Shown here piece by piece: positions 6,605 through 13,555 of a stretch of 17,232 bases of DNA (its first letter is position 1; the number at the start of each line of letters is the position of its first letter). Source of the DNA: Pseudoflavonifractor sp035562355 (GTDB lineage: Bacteria > Bacillota > Clostridia > Oscillospirales > Oscillospiraceae). The notes beneath the pieces are model-generated. The model worked only from the letters and a program-made list of their open reading frames with translations, was not told the DNA's origin and did not search any database. Location of the stretch: contig DATMXU010000292.1 in NCBI GenBank assembly GCA_035562355.1, positions 1 through 17,232 of the forward strand. Reading direction: 5' to 3'. The position numbers were made by a program, and so were the translations under genes.

Positions 6605-8119
6605 ATGAAAACTACTTTTCAAGTAAAGAATACTTTTACCCGCATCTTAACTATCTTGGCAATACTATGTGCAGCCTCTGTCATTGGGTTTGTTTTTCGC
6701 GGGCTATCTCTACCCGAAACGAATATCGCCATCGTATATTTGCTGGCGGTTTTGCTTGCAACGCTCTTTGCTCCCGGGTATGTCTATGGTTTTATCACCT
6801 CCGTCTTGTCGGCGGTTGCGTTTAATTTTCTTTTTACAGAGCCATATTTCACATTTACCGCCAATGCGCCAAGTTATATCATTACCTTTATTATAATGAC
6901 GATTACCGCGTTTATCACGAGCTCCTTAGTCTCCCATGCAAAGATGAACGAGCACAGCGCGCGGGAGCGTGAGGCCGAAGCAAAAGCGCTGTTTGCGCTA
7001 ACCAACCGCCTGACGGATGCAACCGATATTCATGACATCGCCGGAATAGCCACGGATGCAATCAGCAAAGTGATATGTGAAGGGTCCGCTTGCCTATGCT
7101 TTGACGAGAGAGGCATCCCGGAAGGCACATTCATTCAGCAGGTCTCCGATCAAAAACAGATACGGCGCGCGGTAACTGATCCCGATGCGATTTTACATCG
7201 GATCGGGGCTTCGCAAACCGGCGTGGATATCGGGACCGAGTTTTATGACTGGCCTATCTACGGGAGAGAAATCACATTGGGCATTGTCAGGATTCCAAGC
7301 GAGCAGGCGCGGTTTCTCAGCAAAGCGCAAACGCGCCTGCTGCGCTCCATGATTGAAAGCGTGGCATTGGCAATGGACCGTTTCCGTTCCGCGCAACAGC
7401 GGATACGCTCACGGGAAGAGGCGGAGCAGGAGCGCTATCGCAGCAACCTGCTCCGTTCGATCTCTCATGATCTGCGCACCCCGCTTTCGGGGATTCTTGG
7501 AGCAACGGAAATGCTTGCCAGCATGACGGAAAAAGAAGACCGCCGCTATGATCTCATTGCTGGCGTCGGTACTGATGCGCGCTGGCTTTTCTCGTTGGTT
7601 GAAAATGTACTAAGCCTTACCCGCCTACAGGACGGAAAGCTTACGATAAATAAGCAGCAGGAGGCCGTGGAGGAGGTGCTGGGCGGCGCGGTGGACTATA
7701 TGTCCCGTCGGTATCCGGAGTACGAAATCGAAGCGCATGCGCCAGACGAGTTTCTTCTAGCGCCCATGGATGCAAAGCTGATCAATCAGGTTCTGATCAA
7801 CTTAATCGATAATGCGGTAAAGCACACTGCTCCGCCCGGTGAAATCAGTATTACGGTCAGCCGGGATGGGCAGCATAACCAGGCCGTCTTTACCATTCAG
7901 GACACAGGCTGTGGAATTGCGCAATCCGATCTCCCCCACCTGTTCCAGATGTTCTACACGTCGCATTCCAGCCGCGCCGATTCACGGCCAGGAATAGGGC
8001 TTGGGCTGACAATTTGTGAGTCTATCATAAACGCGCACGGTGGAACCATCTCCGCTCGGAACCGCACGGACCGGGCAGGGGCGGAGTTCATTTTTACGCT
8101 GCCCTTGGAGGACAAATAG
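6605..8119 (+). CDS. KdpD-like sensor histidine kinase (DUF4118 type, short form)
   Basis: A 504-residue membrane kinase. Residues about 12-108 hold the closely packed membrane helices of the DUF4118/KdpD membrane module, including a KdpD-like FNFLFTEPYFTF segment. A coiled linker and a GAF-like region (about 120-260) follow, then HisKA with phospho-acceptor H288 in SISHDLRTPL, and HATPase_c with N-box N399/N403, DTGCG 433-437 and GIGLGL 463-468. Classical KdpD (about 900 residues) carries an N-terminal KdpD/USP cytoplasmic part that senses nucleotide or c-di-AMP; here it is absent, with the ORF opening only 16 codons upstream. The ATG at 6605 is preferred over the one at 6557 because GGAAGGA lies just before it. 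Its stop abuts the regulator's start. It should phosphorylate that regulator in response to a membrane-sensed cation or turgor cue. Confidence 0.9.
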   Translation: MKTTFQVKNTFTRILTILAILCAASVIGFVFRGLSLPETNIAIVYLLAVLLATLFAPGYVYGFITSVLSAVAFNFLFTEPYFTFTANAPSYIITFIIMTITAFITSSLVSHAKMNEHSAREREAEAKALFALTNRLTDATDIHDIAGIATDAISKVICEGSACLCFDERGIPEGTFIQQVSDQKQIRRAVTDPDAILHRIGASQTGVDIGTEFYDWPIYGREITLGIVRIPSEQARFLSKAQTRLLRSMIESVALAMDRFRSAQQRIRSREEAEQERYRSNLLRSISHDLRTPLSGILGATEMLASMTEKEDRRYDLIAGVGTDARWLFSLVENVLSLTRLQDGKLTINKQQEAVEEVLGGAVDYMSRRYPEYEIEAHAPDEFLLAPMDAKLINQVLINLIDNAVKHTAPPGEISITVSRDGQHNQAVFTIQDTGCGIAQSDLPHLFQMFYTSHSSRADSRPGIGLGLTICESIINAHGGTISARNRTDRAGAEFIFTLPLEDK

Positions 8120-8818
8120 ATGAATCATAACTATGAACATATTCTTGTCGTTGAAGATGATAAGCAGATCCAGAGTTTTATCGGCTACTCTCTTGAAAAG
8201 GAAGGTTTCCCATATCTCGCCGTCGGCACGGGTGAAAGCGCCCTGAACCATCTGGTATCGGAATCAATCGATCTCATGCTGCTCGATCTCGGTCTGCCGG
8301 ATCTCGACGGCATGGAGGTGATCAGGAAGGTACGCGAATGGTCTCAAATGCCCATTATTGTGGTATCCGCCAGAGACCAGGATAAAGAAAAAGCCGCCGC
8401 ACTGGATTTGGGTGCGGACGACTATCTTACAAAGCCTTTTTCCGCCACCGAGCTTCTCGCGCGCATCAGAGTTGCAGTCAGACATTTGGATCGGCAAAGA
8501 GCGAATCATGAGCAGGCTATCCGTTTTGTAGGCCAATTGAAAATTGATTTTGAGAAACGCCTGGTCTATTTAGAGAGTGAAGAAATCCATGTGACGCCGC
8601 TGGAGTACAGCCTGCTGTCGCTGCTGTTTCGCAATATGGGAAAAGTGCTGACGACGCAGTATATCCTGAAGGATATCTATGGCATGAACTACGGCAGCGA
8701 TACCCAGGCGCTGCGCGCTTTGATGGCGGGACTTCGCAGGAAAATTGAGAAAAACCCCTCGAAACCCCGCTATATCATGACGGAAATCGGAGTTGGATAT
8801 CGCCTGGCCGACGAATAG
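8120..8818 (+). CDS. KdpE-like OmpR/PhoB-family response regulator
   Basis: A 232-residue regulator. The receiver domain (about 6-120) has the acidic pair D13/D14, phospho-acceptor D56 in LLDLGLPDLDG, S83 in VVSAR and K105 in LTKPF. The winged-helix DNA-binding domain (about 133-230) has VTPLEYSLLSLL and the C-terminal GVGYRL wing, the OmpR/PhoB signature. The ATG directly follows the kinase TAG, and its ribosome-binding site (GGAGGA) lies inside the kinase gene, so the two are coupled. By family, phosphorylation drives dimer binding to paired direct repeats. The TGTGAG array upstream of the kinase gene fits and would link this protein to the divergent ATPase/TrkA operon (inference). Confidence 0.93.
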   Translation: MNHNYEHILVVEDDKQIQSFIGYSLEKEGFPYLAVGTGESALNHLVSESIDLMLLDLGLPDLDGMEVIRKVREWSQMPIIVVSARDQDKEKAAALDLGADDYLTKPFSATELLARIRVAVRHLDRQRANHEQAIRFVGQLKIDFEKRLVYLESEEIHVTPLEYSLLSLLFRNMGKVLTTQYILKDIYGMNYGSDTQALRALMAGLRRKIEKNPSKPRYIMTEIGVGYRLADE

Positions 8819-8924
8819 ACAAGCGGGAGCCGCATGCGGTGTCCTTACTCAAGCCATTCTAAAGTCGTCTGGTTTCATAGCTCAGCTTTGACCACATTTT
8901 AGGAATTTGACTATATGACTGGGG
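8819..8924 (+). other. Intergenic stretch before the phosphatidyltransferase gene
   Basis: It contains a 10-bp palindrome CCGCATGCGG (8830-8839) just after the regulator stop, with no U tract. It also holds a loose promoter-like pair, TTGACC (8888-8893) and TATATG (8912-8917) with an 18-bp spacer. That pair would start the transcript almost at the start codon, so it is doubtful. No terminator is evident, and readthrough from the regulator gene remains possible. Confidence 0.35.
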
Positions 8925-9464
8925 GTGAAAGCCATTAAAAATGTTCCCAACTACATTACAGTCATCAGAGTATTTGCATCTGCCTGTCTGTTGCTTGTTA
9001 AGCCATTTTCAGTCCTGTTTTTCTTCTTTTACTTTACGTGTGGAATCAGTGATGTTTTAGATGGATATATCGCAAGGAAAATGGATGTTTCCAGCAAATT
9101 TGGGCAGATATTGGATAGCATTTCTGATTTGATATTTATCGGTATTGTGTTGTTCATTCTTATCCCGGTTATAGATCTTCCGCTGTGGATTATTTACTGG
9201 ATCGCTGTTATTGCCGTAATACGTCTCATTTCAATAATGATCGGATTGATACGATATCATCAGCTTGCTTTTTTACATACCTATGCCAACAAAGCGACAG
9301 GTATCATCTTATTTTTCTTCCCTTTTCTATTTTTTGTTTTAGGAAAAGAAGTAGCAGCAATCATTATTTGCTGCATTGCGAGTATTTCGGCAGCCGAAGA
9401 ATTGTTCATTAACCTGACCTCAAAGAACTTACACAGAGATAGAGGTTCGATCTTCAGCAAATGA
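8925..9464 (+). CDS. CDP-alcohol phosphatidyltransferase family membrane protein
   Basis: A protein of about 179 residues with several hydrophobic helices and the complete family motif D-x2-DG-x2-AR-x8-G-x3-D-x3-D: D43, D46, G47, A50, R51, G60, D64, D68. These residues bind metal and CDP and transfer a phosphatidyl group to an alcohol. The length and the N-terminal NVPNYITVIR resemble PgsA-type phosphatidylglycerophosphate synthases, but the acceptor cannot be assigned. The start is uncertain. GTG at 8925 gives MKAIKNVPN but has no well-placed ribosome-binding site. GGGGGTGA (8921-8928) would be ideally placed for an ATT codon at 8934, giving MKNVPNYITV. The gene is visibly richer in A+T than its neighbours (about 40% GC or less in sampled lines). 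Confidence 0.9.
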   Translation: MKAIKNVPNYITVIRVFASACLLLVKPFSVLFFFFYFTCGISDVLDGYIARKMDVSSKFGQILDSISDLIFIGIVLFILIPVIDLPLWIIYWIAVIAVIRLISIMIGLIRYHQLAFLHTYANKATGIILFFFPFLFFVLGKEVAAIIICCIASISAAEELFINLTSKNLHRDRGSIFSK

Positions 9465-9482
9465 GTACCGGCGCAGACGCTG

Positions 9483-9515
9483 AAACGGGTATCAGCTTGG
9501 CTGATACCCGTTTTT
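9483..9515 (+). terminator. Rho-independent terminator of the phosphatidyltransferase gene
   Basis: AAACGGGTATCAGC (9483-9496) and GCTGATACCCGTTT (9500-9513) form a perfect 14-bp stem with a 3-nt loop, followed on the plus strand by TTTTTATTTT. It lies 18 bp after the stop codon. The same DNA encodes the last residues and stop codon of the convergent PEP-binding gene. Confidence 0.9.
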
Positions 9516-12083
9516 ATTTTCACTGTTACCGCATAGCGCGGTCTGTTCCTTGATATCGGCATAGAGCGTCAGCGAATCGGTCTCATAGACTTTTACGATG
9601 TCGGCAAGCTCCTCCGTATCGGGGCAAACGGAGGAGAATATATTGTTCTTCCCGTTCCAGAATTCCCTGTTAAAAACTAAGGTGTTCTCATTCTCAAAGA
9701 CGGCCGCATAAAAGATGTCCGACTCCACCAGGTCCTGAAACATATGGCTGCCATAGGAGAGCTCGGGCATATAGCCGGTCCGGCCGTCGGAGTATTCACA
9801 GATGGCGCGGAACGCCGAGATATTGGAAAAGCTTACGGGAACGCCGAGCTCCGGCGAGGAGGTGCCGATCCGGCCCGGCGCCGCAAGCAGGAGCCGTTTG
9901 CCCGTTTCCCTGTAGTGGTGATTGATTTTGTCGATCGCAAGCGCCACCTGCCGCTTTTGGGCATGGGGAAACTGATAATACCGCTCCGAATCGACCCAGA
10001 CAACGCAGTCGATCTTCTGCTCGGCGGTGCTGCCCATAAAGGTGTGTTTCACCTTGAAGAGCGTATCCTCCTCCCTGAGGGCGGGGAGCGTGACGGACCC
10101 GGCGGCCTTCCAGACGGAGAGCGGGCGGCACTGCACAAGATTTACGACGAAAAATCCGTCCTGATTGAAGTTGACCGTGTATTCGATGTCGACCGGGACT
10201 CCATACTGCGCCTCCAGCGTCTTGAGGATGTCCCGCATCATTGTGACAAAGGCGGTGTTCTGGACGATCCCGGCGCAGGACACAAAGACGACCTCCCGCG
10301 GCTGCCCGCGCTCGCGCAGGGCCTTTTCCGCCTCGCGGTCGTGCTCGGTGACGAGCCCCCGGTACCAGACCGGCAGCGAGGGCAAAAGCTCCTGCAGTGG
10401 CTTGCCCTCCAGCCTGTTTTGCGAAAAGACGATGGCGTCCAGTTTCCGCTGCGAGAACCGGTGCCGTTGGTCCGCGCTGGTAAGCGGACTCCTGTCCGGT
10501 TTGTCGAGATTGACCAGGCGGGGGTAATCGCCGTCCGTCCTGTCCACCGCCCGGGTCCCCATGCCCGCGACCAACCGCAGCATCCCCGCATTCGCGTCCA
10601 GGTCGTCGCTCCAGCGGTAGAGGCTGTAAGAAAACCCGATGCCGGCGGCGCAGGGCATGAAATAATCGCCGAATCTGGTGCCGGACACGCGCTGGACCAG
10701 CACGGCCATCTGCTCGTCGCTGTTGCCCAGCCCTCTGCTCCTCCTGTACTCGAGTGCGGAGCGGTCCATCGTACTGGCGTAGACGGTTCGCACCGCGCGC
10801 TCAAAGGTTTTCAGGTTTTCCTCGGGAGAAGCCGCGTTTGCACAGAAGACCGATTCATATTTCCCGGCAAAGGCATTGCCAAAGCTATCCTCCAAAAAGC
10901 TGCTGGATCGGACGATGACGGGACTCTGCCCGAAATACTCGAGCATGCGCCGGAGCTGACCGCGGATGGCCTCAGGGAAACTGCCCTCCAGCATGCGTGC
11001 CTTGAGCTGTCTGCCCGCGGAAAAATAGGAGTCCTCGTTTCTCTGCGCGATACGGAGTTTCCAGTAGCCGTTGTCTACGATGTAGGAATAAAACACGTCT
11101 GTGCCGATGAAAAAGGAGTCGTGGGGCTCGATCCGTTCATGGTACTGGGGCAGATGGAGCTCCAGGAGCTTTCTTGCGATCAGCATACCACAGGCCTTGC
11201 CGCCGATCGTGCCGGTGCCGATCATGTGGTCCTTGATGAAGAAATAGTCTTTGGGCTCAAAATTTTTCAAGATCAGCGCCGAGATCTTTTCATCGCGGGT
11301 CATCATGCTGCGAACGATCTTTTTGGCGAAATAGCCGTCCAGCTCACCGCTGAAAAAGCTGTCTCTTGCCGCCTGGAAGAACCGCTCATAGCTGTCAAGG
11401 TCCTGCTTGCCCTGGAAGGTGTTCTGTGCGTGCACAAGCGAATAGAATACGCCCATGTCAATGCCGTTTGTCAAAACGGAAAAGCTGCCGCCTGACTCCA
11501 TGCGGTGGGGGAGAAACATCTCCGGGGAATAGCGGTTCCAGACCTTGACAGGATGCAAATACCGCAGCGTGCCGTCCGAGTACACGTCCAGGAGGATCTG
11601 GGTGGTCTCGCGTATTCTGGCGAGAGTATCAAAGCTGTGATGGGCCCGCAAGACGGGGAAATACGCGATGGTGTCCAGTTCAAAGAGGTAGGGACAGGTC
11701 ACGCGGAAGAAATTCCCCATCATCAGGTCGGTGGACCAGGCAACCTGGAGCTCTGAAAGAGAATCAAAGACGTAGATGGAGCCGCGCCCCTCGTTGGTGA
11801 TGATATTATGAACGCTGACCGTGAAACTCTCAAACCCCGCGGACACATCGGGCTCGTAGACCTTCACGCCCGACAGGTCCTGTAAAACAGGCGCATGCCC
11901 GGCAAAGCGGATATAGATCACATTGCGGCCATCTGCCACCGCCCGGCGCACAAGGAGCTCGGCAAACAGGCGGTAATCATCCAGGGAGGATACCTGCCAC
12001 ACCACGTTATCGCCCAGCCGTATATGATCGAGCATTGCATCAAGCCCCGGCACGCCGGAATTTACCCGCTCAAACGCCTCCAT
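9492..12083 (-). CDS. KaiC-like/PEP-pyruvate-binding (ATP-grasp) chimeric protein, function unknown
   Basis: An 863-residue soluble protein. Residues about 1-185 resemble the KaiC/RecA fold: SGVPGLD (9-15), a strand-helix-strand region, a Walker-B-like VFDSLSEL (105-112) and IRETTQILLDVYSDG. The P-loop position (after VVWQV) lacks GxxxxGK[ST]. Residues about 285-655 match the PPDK/PEP-synthase N-terminal ATP-grasp domain: GTIGGKACGM, VIVRSSSFLEDSFGNAFAGKY and the closing VQCRPL. The swivelling phosphohistidine domain and the C-terminal PEP barrel are missing, so it cannot make PEP by itself. Residues about 665-863 are unassigned. ATP-dependent phosphoryl transfer or nucleotide sensing is possible but unproven. 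The ATG at 12083 has AAGGGGGG upstream and is preferred over the ATG at 12101. It follows the sugar transporter gene after 101 nt on the same strand, with no terminator seen, so it may belong to that operon. Confidence 0.8.
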   Translation of the reverse strand: MEAFERVNSGVPGLDAMLDHIRLGDNVVWQVSSLDDYRLFAELLVRRAVADGRNVIYIRFAGHAPVLQDLSGVKVYEPDVSAGFESFTVSVHNIITNEGRGSIYVFDSLSELQVAWSTDLMMGNFFRVTCPYLFELDTIAYFPVLRAHHSFDTLARIRETTQILLDVYSDGTLRYLHPVKVWNRYSPEMFLPHRMESGGSFSVLTNGIDMGVFYSLVHAQNTFQGKQDLDSYERFFQAARDSFFSGELDGYFAKKIVRSMMTRDEKISALILKNFEPKDYFFIKDHMIGTGTIGGKACGMLIARKLLELHLPQYHERIEPHDSFFIGTDVFYSYIVDNGYWKLRIAQRNEDSYFSAGRQLKARMLEGSFPEAIRGQLRRMLEYFGQSPVIVRSSSFLEDSFGNAFAGKYESVFCANAASPEENLKTFERAVRTVYASTMDRSALEYRRSRGLGNSDEQMAVLVQRVSGTRFGDYFMPCAAGIGFSYSLYRWSDDLDANAGMLRLVAGMGTRAVDRTDGDYPRLVNLDKPDRSPLTSADQRHRFSQRKLDAIVFSQNRLEGKPLQELLPSLPVWYRGLVTEHDREAEKALRERGQPREVVFVSCAGIVQNTAFVTMMRDILKTLEAQYGVPVDIEYTVNFNQDGFFVVNLVQCRPLSVWKAAGSVTLPALREEDTLFKVKHTFMGSTAEQKIDCVVWVDSERYYQFPHAQKRQVALAIDKINHHYRETGKRLLLAAPGRIGTSSPELGVPVSFSNISAFRAICEYSDGRTGYMPELSYGSHMFQDLVESDIFYAAVFENENTLVFNREFWNGKNNIFSSVCPDTEELADIVKVYETDSLTLYADIKEQTALCGNSENKNGYQPS

Positions 12084-12184
12084 GGAGGTGCCCCCCTTCA
12101 TCTTCCAATGGGCAGCCGCACTCTTAACGACGGCCTTACCCCTCGTGATCCGCGTCCAGTCGATGAGAGCCTTTCTGCCGCCCC

Positions 12185-13555
12185 CTACTCGCCGTCTAAG
12201 TTCAGCTCGCCCCGGGCGTGGAGCTCGCCGATGATCCTGTCATAGGTCTCCTTGTTGATCTTAAACTTGAAACGGTAGACCAGATACCCCGAAACAATGA
12301 AGAGGATCGGAATTAAAAGCATCATCAGCTTTATGATCAGCTTGCCCGCATCGTCAATGCTCTCCGCGGCGGCGTCTCCGGTTTTGATGCCCGACCAGAC
12401 GAGCGACAGGCTGACAAGCCCCATGGAAACCGCCCCGCCGATCTTATTGATAAGCGGCTGCACAGAGAGCGTGATGCTCTCGTTGCGCTTGCCAAGCTTC
12501 CACTGGCCGTATTCAATGGTATCCTCCAAGAACATGAGCATCAGCAGCTGAATAAAGGCTTCGCCGACAAACAGAAACAGGGCTGCCAGCACCACCAGCA
12601 GCAGACTCCTGTCGGCAAAGAAGAAAACGGCATAGCCGAAAACCACCAGTATGGTAGCCAGCAGATAGAACTTTTCTCTGGAGAGGTATTTGGAGACCAG
12701 GGGGAAGACTGTGAGGGCTGAGAGCTGGGCCACGCCGACGACCGCCGCCAGAACGGCGTACATGTTCTTGTCGCCGAACACATACTGCATATAGTAGATG
12801 GAAATGGTGGTGGTGGTCATATAGCCGATGGTGAACAGTGACATGGCCAGCGTCGTCCATAAAAGCTGATCGTTTTGCGTGAGCACCTGCCACATGCCGT
12901 GCAGGCTGGTCTTCTCCTCCTGCTTGAACATGTGGTTCTTTTCCTTCACGCCGAAGATGGTGAACAGCTGGAAGAGCAGCATCAGCACCGTCACGGCAGC
13001 GGCGACGATGAACCAGGCCCTGGGCGTGTTGCCCATACTGCTGGTGATCGGCTCCCAGCCGATCATGATGGCAAACATACCTATGTTGGCGCAGATTCTG
13101 GCAAAAGCTCCCATCTTTTCTCTGACCTTCTGTTCGACGGTCAGCGAGGGGAGCATCGACCAGTAGGCAATGTCGTTGAGGCCATAGAAGATGTCCCAGA
13201 GGAGATAGGCAATGGCAAAAACCACCACGAACCAGTAATCTCTCAGCCCGAAGTCCGTAAAGAGCACCATGTAGCAGACCGCGCCGGCAAGCGCACCGAG
13301 CAGCATGGGCGGCTTGAATTTTCCATGTCTTGAGCGCGTGTTGTCGACGACCAGGCCCATCAGCGGGTCGTTGAGCGCGTCAAAAATGCGAAGGACGGTA
13401 AAGACGAGGCTCGTCGCAACAAACACGCCGATGGGGAGCTGCAATACGTTTGAGAGGTAGTAGATCAGCGCGTTTGCCTCAAGGGCATAAAATGCGTCGC
13501 GTCCGACGGTACCGAGGCCGAAGAAAACCATGTTGCGTCTGTCCAGCTTGTTCAT
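12185..13555 (-). CDS. GPH-family (MelB-like) sugar:cation symporter
   Basis: A 456-residue transporter with about twelve hydrophobic helices. The GPH signature is clear: FDALNDPLMGLVVDNTRSR, with D59 and D63 at the places of the two cation-site aspartates of MelB, and a following HGKFKP. Members import glycosides, pentosides or hexuronides with Na+, Li+ or H+. The ATG at 13555 overlaps the alpha-galactosidase stop as ATGA, with AAAGGGGAAA upstream. This is more convincing than the ATG at 13633, 78 nt inside the preceding gene. Its place directly after two glycosidase genes suggests that it imports their oligosaccharide substrates unphosphorylated. Which sugar is carried cannot be read from sequence. 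Confidence 0.92.
   Translation of the reverse strand: MNKLDRRNMVFFGLGTVGRDAFYALEANALIYYLSNVLQLPIGVFVATSLVFTVLRIFDALNDPLMGLVVDNTRSRHGKFKPPMLLGALAGAVCYMVLFTDFGLRDYWFVVVFAIAYLLWDIFYGLNDIAYWSMLPSLTVEQKVREKMGAFARICANIGMFAIMIGWEPITSSMGNTPRAWFIVAAAVTVLMLLFQLFTIFGVKEKNHMFKQEEKTSLHGMWQVLTQNDQLLWTTLAMSLFTIGYMTTTTISIYYMQYVFGDKNMYAVLAAVVGVAQLSALTVFPLVSKYLSREKFYLLATILVVFGYAVFFFADRSLLLVVLAALFLFVGEAFIQLLMLMFLEDTIEYGQWKLGKRNESITLSVQPLINKIGGAVSMGLVSLSLVWSGIKTGDAAAESIDDAGKLIIKLMMLLIPILFIVSGYLVYRFKFKINKETYDRIIGELHARGELNLDGE

Noticed and set aside
8915..8938. Seven-codon reading frame with ATG before the phosphatidyltransferase gene, as a leader peptide
   Set aside because: It has no ribosome-binding site of its own and no repeated regulatory codons; probably chance.
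9744..11495. Long plus-strand open frame (583 codons) opposite the KaiC-like/ATP-grasp gene
   Set aside because: It is antisense to a well-supported gene in GC-rich DNA, where such shadow frames are common. Its translation is rich in Arg, Gly, Pro and His with no recognisable domain and no ribosome-binding site.
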